Below, one piece after another: positions 46,234 to 58,800 of a stretch of 64,000 nucleotides of DNA; within the stretch, counting starts at the first letter, position 1, and each line of letters starts with the position of its first letter. The position numbers and the translations under genes were made by a program. Under the pieces are notes generated by a model, which was not told the DNA's origin, searched no databases, and saw nothing but the letters and a program-made list of their open reading frames with translations. This DNA comes from Oikopleura dioica (lineage: Eukaryota > Chordata > Appendicularia > Copelata > Oikopleuridae): the NCBI GenBank assembly GCA_907165135.1, contig OU015566.1:1366501-1430500 (forward strand), given 5' to 3'.

Positions 46234-47815
46234 TTAAATTCTTATCTGACCGTTCCTTTCTCGAGGCTTTTGGGGAGTTACAACGGTCAAACCTTCAGTT
46301 GCTTCTTTTGACTCGAATTCGCCATTTTCGCAAGCGTCTACTTTTCCAGCTATTCGCAGTCGGCTTCGAAGACCGTGGAGGAGTTCTTCTCGTGGAAGAC
46401 TTTTCGCGCTCGGGTTGGCGGAGGACCCCTTCAAAAATCATTGAATAAGGAAAAAAGGGGATGAAATAAGGACCTTTAGGGAGCTGGTAAAATCGACAAA
46501 TGCTTCTCTCGAGCGATCAGATCTCGAGTTCAGTAAATCGGAAAGAGCTTCGTTTTGGAGATCGCAGAATTTTTTCTTGAACAATTGAAGCTTCCTGTAT
46601 TCTTCCGTTTTTCGCTCCCGGACGTACTCTGCGGTCGCGTGTTTGAGCTGCTTGGAGCACTCTCGTCGATTGAATAGAACGGCGATGTCTTCGGGGGTGT
46701 TTCCGTTGTTGTCTTTGACGAGGAAGAGGGTGCGGTCCAGGCTGGAAAAATGTTCGCAGAGGGGCCAGTTGCCGTTCTTGGCAGCGACATGCATGACGGT
46801 GTAGCCGTCTTGATCTTGGAGATCGAAGTTGATTCCCTTATTTTAGGTTCCTTGAATGCTTAATTCGTCTTTTTTATCATTAACCCAAAAAATCAGCCGA
46901 AAAAAGTGGTCTAAAAATCCAAGTTACAATTTTTCTTCACGTAAACAAGATTTTTCTGGTTTTAAGTGAGCTGCTTAGCATGTTGGAACCGGACCTGGAT
47001 GTGTCGTTTGTCGGAAGAAAAGTGCGGTTTCGTCAACTTTGAAATTGTCTCCTTGCTGGCTTTTGTCAGTTTTCGCCTCAGCGGCGCGTTTTCAGCAAAC
47101 CAAAATAGGGCGTTTCTTCCGTTGTTGTCTTTTTAGAGGGTTTTGATCAGTGAAATCGAAGAGGAAGAATTCTTCTTTTCGAACCCTTTCCTACGGCGAG
47201 TGGGGAAAAACCATGGTCGAGGAGCTTTTGAATCACTTGATAATTGGCCTTTTTCGCAGCTCGGTGGAGCGCGGTTTCGCCGTTTGAGCCAATTACTGTA
47301 CTGTTGTTCTGATGCGCCAGGGACAGTTCCAACCAACTCACATCGCCTGAACACAATCATTTATAAACAAGAAAACTTTCGACTCGAAAAAAGGCCTCGA
47401 AACCTCCTTCAACAGCGTAAAGAATGTCCTTCCTTCGGACATTTGCGGCTACAATGTTATTTGCTTTGAATTTGGCTCATTTATGAATTTGGGAATTTAC
47501 TGACAACATATTTAAAAAGAAATCTTTCGAACCAAGCCTGTGAACACAGAGCTCATTTTTCTGTGCTCAGCAACAAATAAGCCAAAACTGGCTGTTCAAT
47601 TATTTTTATGAGTTGGTCAATTTTTCAATCTAGAAATTTTTTTTTCTCTTTCAAAAAATTAATTTTTTTGATCAAATTTTTTGAAAATTTGTTTTTCGGA
47701 AATATTTTTTTAAGAATTATTTTTTTCAAAAAAATTCTTCTTTCAAGGCTTGAACCTTAATCTACGTACCTGAATCTACAGCAGAGTGAATATCCCTGCA
47801 GTATTTTTGCCTCAT
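46234..47815 (-). CDS. Ankyrin-repeat protein
   Basis: Five exons (47815-47770, 47346-47195, 47129-46995, 46836-46474, 46428-46234) give 296 residues. Ankyrin units: SNGETALHRAAKKANYQVIQKLLDHGFSPLAV, DNNGRNALFWFAENAPLRRKL, QDGYTVMHVAAKNGNWPLCEHF and DNNGNTPEDIAVLFNRRECSKQL. A charged helix and a disordered, basic C-terminal tail follow. It probably works as a protein-binding adaptor; the partner is unknown. The 47195/47129 junction keeps frame only if the intron is GT-AA or TA-AG, a one-base shift from canonical. The ATG lies inside an exon that starts at a CACAAG acceptor, so a spliced leader or an upstream UTR exon is likely. Confidence 0.7.
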
Positions 47816-48118
47816 CAAAACATGTCTTGTGAGTATTTTTCCGTCTTCCGTCATTTTTGTCTCGCTTGAAATTCAAAATTTTTAGAATTTTTAGGATTTC
47901 ATAATAATTTTCGAAGAAAAAGCAGAAAAGAGTGAAAGTAGAGTGGTTGCCCTTGGATCTCAGGAAGACAATAAAAGACAAGAAAAGATGCTCGTCATTG
48001 GTCTATTTATTCAAAATTCCATTTTTCGTGTTTGGACAGAATTGATTGTTTGCACACTGAATTTGGTTATCTGAATTTATCGATAATAAACTTTTCCAAG
48101 CTGCGGAACGAGCGTTTT
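47816..48118. other. Spacer between ankyrin gene and upstream gene
   Basis: AT-rich; the two genes run in the same direction, about 300 bases apart. No feature seen beyond the acceptor at 47826. Confidence 0.35.
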
Positions 48119-48983
48119 CTAGTCGATTTGGTCTGTTGAGGCTAAAAATAAAGGTAAAAAATAATTTTCGACTCAAAATTTTAGCCAAAAAAAAATTTGA
48201 TTTTTTTGGAATTTTTATCGATTTTTTGACTAAAAACTTCAAAAAATCGTCGATTTTATGATTTTTTCTGAATAAATTAATTAATTTTTTTTTAATTCAT
48301 CAAAAATTTGGTCAATTTTTTTTACTAAAATCGATTTTGTACCTGAGCAAAGAAGAGTCAAAAGCTTCAACATTTTCTTCTCCATACTTTGCTTTCGTTT
48401 GTTTTCTCGGCTCTTGTGCTGGCAGTTTTTGTCGTTGTTGTTTTCAATCGAGCTGGAGGACGATTCGAGAAGTTCCACGTGACTGTTGTAGACGAATAGA
48501 TCGTCTTCGGTCTCTTCCTTGACCTGGCTCAATCGGAAGCCCGAGGGGCGGCGTGACGCTACATTGTTGCAGTACTTCAAATTTGTCTGAAATTTTTGGT
48601 CATTTTTGAAAATGCTTCAAAAGAAAAACAACAGATTGTCGATTGTTTAAATTTTTATAGGAAATTTAAGAAATTTGGTCAAAAACGAAAATTATCATTA
48701 TGACACCCTTATTTATTTTTTCAAAATTTATTTGACTAAAAATCTGGCAAAAAATTTTTGGGCCTAAAATTAACGAGTTTCTTAATTTTCAATAAATTTT
48801 TCAACCCAAAAATAAAAAAAAACAAGCTGACCTACCATTAATAACTCTCAATTCAGTGCGAGGCGCAAATTCAGTCTGAAACTCTCTGACTAATTGAGTC
48901 GCTATTTTTGACAATCTCACACTCTGACTGCTCTCAGCCCGTTTCTCACGTGACTTTTGTTCTTTTTTTTCTTTGGCTCTTCC
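48119..48983 (-). CDS. 3' part of an unrecognised Lys/Glu/Ser-rich gene
   Basis: Exons 48983-48837, 48586-48343 and 48141-48119 join to about 137 residues: GRAKEKKEQKSREKRAESSQSVRLSKIATQLV..., TNLKYCNNVASRRPSG, ELLESSSSSIENNNDKN, and KKMLKLLTLLCSASTDQID before the stop. The first junction fits only with a GG-AG intron. No ATG is found in the first block; a CTATAAAAG TATA-like string on the minus strand at about 49080-49096 may mark the promoter, or more exons may lie upstream. The basic first block recalls DNA-binding basic regions but I will not assign a family. Confidence 0.4.
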
Positions 48984-49109
48984 CTGGAAAGAGAATTTGA
49001 CTTTTTGAAACTCCAAAAAGCGGTTGTTTTTGAGTCTGTTTTTGAAAAAAAGCTGCGACAAGGCGTGGAAGGTTTTTGTTCTGCGCTGCTTTTATAGAGC
49101 ATTATCATG

Positions 49110-49828
49110 CGCCAAATTCATGATTGACGCCTTTTTATAGCGCTTATTACTGAAGTTGATTTCGTACGAACAATCCAGTCGACATTGCCCATATTGATTT
49201 TTTTTTGCCAAATTACGTTTTTATGGAAATATTATTTAATTTTGAAATATTTTTCTTTATTATACAGAGTTATTTTCGGGGCGTTCATGAGTCGACAATT
49301 TTCGGCCGACATTTTTTGTCGCAAAACCCTGGTAAATTTAAAAAACGTCCATGAACGGTCGAAGTAATTATCTCGACATTATTTTTGAAAATTTGAAATA
49401 CTGAAATCTGATTGGCTGCCTCCCAACCGGTATCCCCGAATCCGTCCCTTTGATTGGTCGAAAATTTTGTGGAATTTAGTTCGGAAAATTGTCGATTTTG
49501 TTTGTCGAAATTCCTTATTTTCTACTCCAGATTATATAAAGGAAAATAAAAATGGGTGTGTTGTTTTTGAGTTTAGGCTATTTTTAACACTCTAACTTAG
49601 ATTCATCAACTATAATTTATTATTCTGACATTTATGATGAGCCCCTCTCGTAAAATAAAACTCTCGAATTGGTTTCACCTTTTGACCTAGTTGACTCAAA
49701 AACTCTTAAAATAGGGCACTCGGGTTTTGTAGAATAAACTTGTTCAAAAGCGAGATTCTGTACACATGTATTTACAGCGGAAAAGTACGGTAAATTTATT
49801 AAGTAAAGTGATCAAGTCTATTTTTGAC
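49110..49828. other. AT-rich spacer downstream of the EGF gene
   Basis: Contains an inverted pair GGGCGTTCATGAGTCGACAA / ACGTCCATGAACGGTCG (about 49278-49362). No gene seen. Confidence 0.4.
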
Positions 49829-52800
49829 TTAGGGATTGTAAGGCTCGGGTTTGACGCAAGGAAGTCGCATTTCGATTCGCTTGTTGGCCAGGACGAGTCC
49901 GCAATCTTCGGGTCGGCATGCGCACTCGTGGTAACTGAGAAAAAATTCTAGTTTTTTGAAAAAAGAAAATTCTTTTTACCCGTCTTGATTGAAGCAATCC
50001 TGAGTTTCGTCACAAGCGTGCGATCCTGATGCGCATTCATCGATGTCAATGCAGCTCTGAGTCTCTTCTACGTACTGGTATCCACAAGGACAGACGCAGA
50101 CGAAATCACCTAAGGAAAGACCGTTGCGAAATGTTTCTCAAAGTCACTTTACCGTAAAGATTGCAGCAAGCAATATTCTCGCCGCAAATGGTCGGATCGA
50201 CGTCGCACTCGTTGATGTCTTCGCAACTGTCGACACCGTCGCCTTCGAAGCCGGAATTGCAAACGCACTCCGCATCAAGCATCTGAACAGTGATAAAAAT
50301 AGATTTAGGAGAAAGTGGCACCTGTCCGAGAGAGTTAGTAGTGACTTCGCACTGGGCAAGATCATGGCAATCGCAAGGTACTTTTTCGCACTCTCCAAGG
50401 ATGTTTCTTGTGTAGCCCTTTTTGCAGACGCAGCGGCCCTTGTCGCAGACTTCCAAGCGGCTACAGACTGGATCACAGTAGGGGAAGCACTCGCCTGAAA
50501 TTTTCGTTAGAACATGTTTGTTTTTAGAAATTCATACCAGTAATGTAGTCCTTGTAATAACCGGGCTTGCATTTGCACTCCATGAAGAAACAGGCCTGGT
50601 TGGAGCCGCATTCTTCCTCGCAGCACTCATTTTTGTAGCCACTTCCGTGCCAGGGATCGACGCAACCGTCGCAGATGTAAGAACCGTCAGTATTGAGACA
50701 GATTCCATTGACGTCGCAATTATGAAGCTCTAGAATCGAGAATGAAAAGGTAAGAAAGGAAAAGAATGAGTGTACCTTCCGTGCATTCGTCGATATCCTC
50801 GCATTCCAGCTCGTCTCCTGGCGGATCGACCGGTCTGTAGCCATTTTTGCACTCGCAAGTTTCTCCGTCAGCGCCGATCTTTTGCTTTTCAGGGCAAATT
50901 GGATTGCATTGTTTCCCATTGCCTTCCCATCCCGTCTTGCAGTAGCACTCGTAGCTGCCCTCTGTATTCTTGCACGTCGCGTTTTCGTCGCAATTGTGAC
51001 TCTCATCGCCGCACTCGTTAGTATCGCAGCATGTTGTGCCTGTTCCGTGGTAGCCTTCCTTACACTCGCAGCGATAAGGCTCTCCGTCGACAGCCATATT
51101 CAAGTCGATGCAGTTGGCGTTGCTGGAACACATGTTGTCGGCGGAACATTCGTTTGTGTCGCCACAGACGACGTCGCCTGTGGATGAGATCTTTGCTTCT
51201 GTTCCTGGAGCGCAAAGACACTAAGAGAAAGATTAAAAAAAACATTTCCAAGAAAAAAAATACCTGGAAGCTTCCAGGAAGATTGACACATTCCATGCCG
51301 TTCGAGCAGCCAATCGTCTCGCACTCATCAACATCAGAGCAGCTTCCATCCGCCTTAGCTTCGTATCCTTCCTGGCAAATACAGATTCCCTGTCCATTCG
51401 ATCCGAGAACACACATCTTGCCAGTTCCACAGCTTGGTTCGCAGACGGCAACATTATCTTCGCATTTGTCAAATCCGTTTCCAGTCGTTCCCGGCGGACA
51501 AGTACAGCTGTAAAGATCCTGTGCAGATGTCAGCTCATCGCAAGTTGCGGTTGGATGGCACAGGTCGATCTCGCCGCAGATGACGGTTTTTTCGCAAGTT
51601 CTGCCGTTTCCGGTGTAGCCAGTTTCACAAGTACAGAGATAGCTTCCTGAGAAAAGGGCTTTTCAAAACATTTGATTTCAAATATTTCAGATTTGTCTGG
51701 AATTCGATGAGCCCTGTGCCTGATAAATTTGTACAGAAAGCCGTTTCCGCGCAGTCATGCTGTTTTGTCAGACACTCATCAATATCGATACATGTTGAAG
51801 TAATCGGATCGTGCTCGAATCCGGGTGGGCAGACGCAATCGTATCCTCCGGGATAATTTGTGCAAGTGTATCCAGCATCGCAAACGACAGCCTTGCACTC
51901 GTTGATATCCACGCAAACGCCATCAACATCGGCTTCATACCCAGCGGCGCATTCGCATCGGTACTCGTCGCTGTCCAGGTCGTAGACGCATTGTTCGGTA
52001 TCGAGACAATCCTCGGTGCAGCGGACAATTTCCTTCTTGGAAACACAGAAAAGTCCGTTTCCTTCGTATCCAGTTGGACATTCGCAAGTCCATGAGCCCT
52101 CGGTGTTTTCACAGATAGCGTTTGTTCCGCAGTTGTGAGTGGTGTCGCTGCATTCATCACGGTCCTCGCAAATTCCTGAGACAAAAATCAGCATTTATTT
52201 TTTCAGACTTCAAACCTGTATCAGGATCGCGAGCAAACCCATCTGGACAAGTACAAAGATAGCTGCCCGGCAAATTGACGCACAGATCATTTGTGATCCA
52301 GCAATCATTCATAAGATTGTCGCATTCATCAACGTCCTCACACTCGACAAGTGGATCTCCATCGTAGCCAGCTTTGCAAACGCATGAAGACTGGTTATTT
52401 TCAATAACGCAATGTGCGTTGATGCCGCAGTCGGGGCACTCTGGCTTGCAGCATTCGCCGTCGCCGGCATATCCTTCGTTGCAAGTGCACCTTAAAATAT
52501 TGATAAAGACCTTATTTCGAAAATTTAGCTAAAATGTTAATCCGGCGTTTTATTGAATAATTTTGCATAATATATTTTTAGCTCTCGTAGAAGAGAAACT
52601 CTTGAAATATATACAAATATAAAAAATCAAACAGATATGGTTATCAATAAAACTTACAAATACGAGCCAAAAGTATTAAGACAGTCCGCGTTCCCATCAC
52701 ATGGATTCGGATCAAGAGAACACTCATCGACATCATCGCAGATGCCAACTGCGTTCTCAGTGAAACCATCAGCGCATGGACAGAGGTAGCTGCCAGGGAA

Positions 52801-55800
52801 ATTTTCGCAGTCCGTATTAGGTCCGCAAAGATCCAGGAGACATTCATCGACATCTTCGCATTTGCCATCGGCGTTGGTCGTGTAGCCGTCTGCGCATTTA
52901 CAATAAGTGAAGAGACCGGTACCTCCAGTTGGCAAGTCCTTGAAATAATTTCGTAGTAAATTTAATAGTAAATAGAGTAGAAACCTGGGAAATGATAACA
53001 CATCTGCCATTTTCGCCGCAATCTGGGCATTCTGGCTGGCAGTCTTTGCCGTTCCCAATGAAGCCATTGACACAAGTGCATGTGTAGCTTCCAAAAGTAT
53101 CCTCACAGAGTGATGATCTATGACAATCATCGGTCTGATCTTCACACTCATTGATGTTGATGCAATCTGCGGATCCGCTATTTTCCCCTTCGGGATATTT
53201 GAAACCATCTTTACACTTGCACTCAAAGCCGCCAACATTGTTGACACAATCTTCTAGAAGAGGATCACATGAAAGAACGTCTACGAGACATTCATTGATG
53301 TCGACGCACTCGAGCGGGTTCGACCCAAAGACCTCTTCGAAACCATTGTTGCAGCGGCATTCCAAGTCGCCATCGGTATTTCCAGGATTATCAGCAAGAG
53401 TGCAGTGAGCGTTTGGACCACAGGTTGTATTAGTGCAAATTGGGTGGCAGAAGCATCCGTTGCCGAGGAAGCCATCTTTGCATTCGCACGCGAAAGAGCC
53501 TTCAGTATCAATGCAGTCAGCATCGACGTCACAGTTGTGCAGATCATCGACGCATTCGTTGATATTGACACAATCTCCATCACCTTCACCTTTGTAGCCA
53601 ATTGGGCACTCGCAGGTATGCGCTCCGATGGTATTCACGCATCTTTCCGGGATGAGGTAGCTATCACAAATGTGAGCTCCAGTTTCACACTCGTCTATGT
53701 CATCGCAAATGGTAGCAGGATTTCCTGCGTATCCAGTGTGACATTCGCATGTTGGAGTATTTTGAATGAATGAGCAGAAAGCGTTGACTCCACAGACGGG
53801 GCAAGTCTCGAAGCACCTGAGCCCGTCTCCAAAGTAATTTTCCTTGCATTCACAGTCGTAGCTGCCGTAAGTGTTCTCACAATCAGCGTTGACATCGCAG
53901 AAGTGAATTCCCAGATCACACTCGTGAATGTCCAAACATTCTGATGTCTCATTAACAGCAGCAAATCCATCAAGGCAAGGGCAATCTTTTCCATTTCCAT
54001 AAGTCTCTCCTGTGCAAGAGCATGTGTAACTGCCATCAGTATCGATACAGTCAGCTCTTGGATGACACCGGTGGTCGTAATCACACTCGTTTATATTCAA
54101 GCAGTCTCCAGTCGTGGCCCTTACTAATCCCAACATCGGTTCGCCACCAACAGCATATCCGGCCGGGCAGCCGCAGGCGTAAGAACCAGCAGTATTAATA
54201 CAAACTTCAACAGGAATAGCATCGTCGCAAATGTTCTGCGTCGGATCATCGCACTCATTGATATCAATGCAATCACCCGTGGCATCGCGCTCAAAACCAG
54301 GGTTGCAAAGGCACTGGGTTTCGAAAATTGTTCCGGCGGATGTTGAAGTCATTGTCGTACAGAACTCGTTATCGCCACAGCCGATAACTGGGCAAATCTC
54401 GTGGCAAATGAATCCATTTCCTTCGAATCCAGCTGGACATTCGCAGTTCCACGAACCTGGGAGCTCAATACAGTCGGCGATCGCAGCGCATCCGTGAAGA
54501 TTGACATCGGCGCACTCGTGAATGTCGATGCAATCAAAGCCGTTTGTATCAAATTGATATCCGTCTTTACAATCGCATGTATAGTCGCCATCACAATTGT
54601 AGCACTCTGTATTGGTACCGCAAGAAGTAAGTGGCTCTCGTTCACATTCATTGATATCGATGCATTCTCCTGAAGCGTCAAGTTCATATCCAGGTTTGCA
54701 ATTGCATTCCTTGTCTGATCGGTCCGGGAGAACAACACAGTCCGTATTCACTCCGCAGAGCTCGCAGTCTGGTAGACAGTCGAATCCGTTTCCGATGAAA
54801 TCTGGTGGGCAGCTACACTCATATCCGCGGAAAAGAGTGATGTCATAGGGAATATTGTCGCAAATAGAATTCGGACCACATTGATGAGTTTGATCTTGAC
54901 ACTCGTCGATGTCTTCACAATCGCCCGCGGCATTCCGTCGATATCCAGTTTTGCAGCGGCATTCAAACTCACCATGTGTGTTTTCGCAGTATTCAGTGAT
55001 TGTACAGCCGGTTACGATCGTATTATCTTCACATTCGTTAATATCTACGCATCTAGTGATCTCTAAAGTATCGGGGTCGAAGAAAGGGGCAAAGCCTTCG
55101 TCGCAATAGCAACCCATAGAAGCATCAGGCATCACTGCGCAGTGAGCGTAGTCAACGCACTCTGGGCACTCAACACAAGAGTATGATCCAATGATGTTAA
55201 CACAGATCTCTGTGGCGTCACAAATATCAGTAATATTGCACTCGTTTATATCAATACATCCAGCAACAGGGTCGCCTTCGAAACCAGGCCAGCAAGCGCA
55301 TTCAGCTGGGCCAATTAAACTGCCATCAACGATACATTCAGCGTTGTCGCCACAATCAGGATCGCAGTCTAGCTCGCAAGGAAGTTGCGTGTGGAAGATG
55401 CAAATATCGCCTGTTCCAATGTACCACTCATCGCACTCGCAGAAATAGCTTCCCTGCGTGTTGGTGCACTCGGCATTGATGTCACATGGATCAATTCCGG
55501 TTTCGTTTATGTCGCACTCATTAACATCTACACAGCTTATACTTCCATTAGTAGCAACTTGTTGTTTATAGCCGATTGCGCATGGACAGACATAACTTCC
55601 AAGAGTATTGTAGCAAACTTCCGTAATCGCGTCACAGTCATTCTTGCTTGAATCTTGGCATTCGTCATCATCTTCGCATGTGACAGTGCCATTAGCATCA
55701 ACAAATGTCTTGAGGCCATCATTGCATCTGCACTCAAGTCCAGCTCCATCATCTCTTGGGCCACAATATTGCTCAGCCGTACATGTCTCCGCGCATTCAA

Positions 55801-58800
55801 GTGGGATCCACTCGCAGTCACCGTCGTGGCTTAGTCTATCAAAGCCATACGGACACTCGCAGGAGAAAGAGCCAATTGTGTTCTTACAGATGAGGGGCAA
55901 ATTGCCAGCTTGCGGTCCTCCACCTGTAGTGAAAAGAGCATCGCAATTGTGATCGCCAGTACTGCACTCGTCAACGTCGTCGCAAATTGGATTATTGCTC
56001 GCGTCAACGCCATTTTGTTCGAATCCTGGTTCGTTGCAGATACAGCTTGGCTCCCAAATATGTGGGTTGTGAATTGGATCGTTGATGAAAGTGCACTCTT
56101 GGCTGACAGGATCGCAAGTTGTCGGGCATTCGATTTTGAAGCATTCATATCCGTTTCCGCGATAACCAGTTTTGCAAGTGCAGTCATAGCTCGCAGTGGG
56201 GAAGATGCGGTTGTCACAGTCAGCGTTAATATGACAGTGATGGATATCTAGAGCACATTCGTCAATATCTTCGCAATCTCCCGTCAGCTCATTGAGCTGA
56301 CTACCGGCTGGACAACAACATGAAAACCCAAAGAGCTCATTTTGGCACTCTCTTGGAATGCCAACTTGAATGGAACTACAGTCATCTGTCTGTTCTTCGC
56401 ACTCGTTGATGTCAACGCAGCCAGCAGAGAGATCATTTGGATCAGCAAGTCGGAAATATGTATCGTCGATGCAAACACATTCGGGATTGGTCAAATCGTT
56501 ATTGCATTTCATAAAGGGTCGAGCGGAGCAATTGGGGCAGTCTGGGTAGCACTTGTGTCCAGGATTAGCAGGATCGCTGTCCCAAAAACCAGCATTGCAA
56601 GAGCAATCGTAGCTGCCGGGAGTGATTGTATTGTCACATTGAGCATTCGGGTCGCAAGTGTGGGTATCATCAGTGCACTCATTAATATCAATGCACGGAA
56701 CTGTATTGAGCGTCTCTACACCGGTAGGAATGCCGTATTCATACCCACTGGGGCAAATACACTCATACGATCCAATCGTGTTATCACAAATTTTGTGATC
56801 ACCAGCGCAATCGTTCAATGTTGGATCACTACATTCATCAACATCTTCACATCCATCAGCAATGACACCAGTGGTGATCCAGTCGTAGCCAACTTCACAC
56901 TCACAAGTGGCGCCTTGATTTGCCGCGGCGATGTATTCCATTTTGCAAACGGTATGGGGAGCGTTATTGCAATCGTCCGTGCACAGACAAGAGTAGTTAT
57001 CCTCGCAAGTGTAGAGCTGACCGCTTCCGTCAAGACCTGGATCGCTGTCAACGCACGTCTGATTGTCAAAACAGTGATGAATGAACTCTCGGCTAAGGTC
57101 GCACTCATTTATGTTTACACAATATTCAGTTGTAGTTGGATCAGACGAGTCGAAATCAACAATAAGCTCGTATCCTTCAGGACATTTGCAGTTATAGCTA
57201 CCGAATGTATTGTCGCACAGCGCGTTGCTGTCCGTGCAAATGTTTGTAGTATCACATTCATCGATATCAACACAATCTCCTGGCGCAAGTTTATCACCTG
57301 GCGCAGCTTCGCTTCTGAAACCAACATCACAAACGCAAATTAAGTCATCTTCAGCGACGTTCATTTCGCAATGAGAATTTTCGATTCCGCTGCAATCGTC
57401 GCAGACGAGAATGCATTCATACGAGCCCATCGTGTTTTGACAGAACTTCGCGTCGATGCAAACATGGTTGTTGGAGGTACACTCGTTGATATCAATACAG
57501 AGGTCGGGATCATTTTGATCAGGTTCGTAACCATGTGGACATCGACATTCATAAGATCCACTGAATTCGATGCAGTCATACAGGGCGCAATCAGGGTTGA
57601 CCGAGGTATCGCAATTTTCTGTCGATCTACCACAAATCGTTGCGTCGTCACATTCAGGAATGTCAACACACTGAGTCTCGAGCGGATCAGCCGATGCTTT
57701 TTCATATCCAAGTTGGCAAACACATTGGGTTGGTTTTCGGGCATCCGCATGATCTGAGACTTCGCAGTAAGAAAATGACCCTGCATCGCCACAGCCAGCT
57801 TCGCACTCGAGACAAATACAGTCAGCTTTGGAGACATAGCCATCCCCGTCAGTATCCGTCGCGCAATCACCCTGACAGTAATAAGAGCCGTCAGTTTCGA
57901 CACATTCATCTACATCGTGAGTGCAAGTATGCAGATCTCGAGTACATTCGGGAATATCTTCACAAACTCCATTTACAAGCTCGTATCCAAGGGCGCATTC
58001 GCATACGTAGTATCCAGGGTAATTAATGCAAATTCTATCTTGAGTATAGTCGCTTCCGGAATTGACTGATTCTTCGATCCGCACTTCGGCTACGCAGTCC
58101 CACTTGATATCAACATATGCTCTAACGGAGTCACCAGTAGAACTGTCGATGCAATCAGGGATGAAAGTCTGTCCATTAACGATGAATTCGCAAGATTCTT
58201 GACCCTTACAAGCAGCATTGATGTATGGAATGAGATTGAAATCGTTGTTGATGTCGCAAGTTGGACAACCAGAAGAAGAGAAACAGCAGGTTTCTTCATC
58301 CCATCGACCGTGAGCAGCGTAAGTTACGGAAATTGTTGATCCAGCGGGGCACTCAAGGAAAACAGACGGATTCTTCTTACTGTAGCACATGCTGTCCACG
58401 GCTTGATATGCTGGAACTGGGCGGAGCTCTCTTGATTCAACTACCTGCAAACGGGCGCCAGATCTACTGAATAAGCTTACAGCAGAGCGACCAGGTCGAC
58501 TAGGCATGGGCATGATTCCACAAGGATCTTGTTCTGTCTCACACTCGTTGATGTCAATACAGGTTGAGTATGGTATCAGTACATAATCCCCATCTCGTTC
58601 CCACTCGTATCCTTCTTGACAGTCGCAATCATAGTAATTCATGCTGTCTGAATATCCATTCGCATCAACAAGAGTCGAATCAGTGCTTAGTAGATTACTA
58701 TTACACTTGGAATAATCGCCATGTCTTGCTTTGCAATCAGGGCAAATTGGACAGCCACACTTCGCATCACCTTGATCAAGGCTAACTTCTTGCCAGGAGC

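Noticed and set aside
48837-48983. Basic region considered as a bHLH or bZIP domain
   Set aside because: The spacing of hydrophobic and basic residues does not fit either motif well enough to assert.
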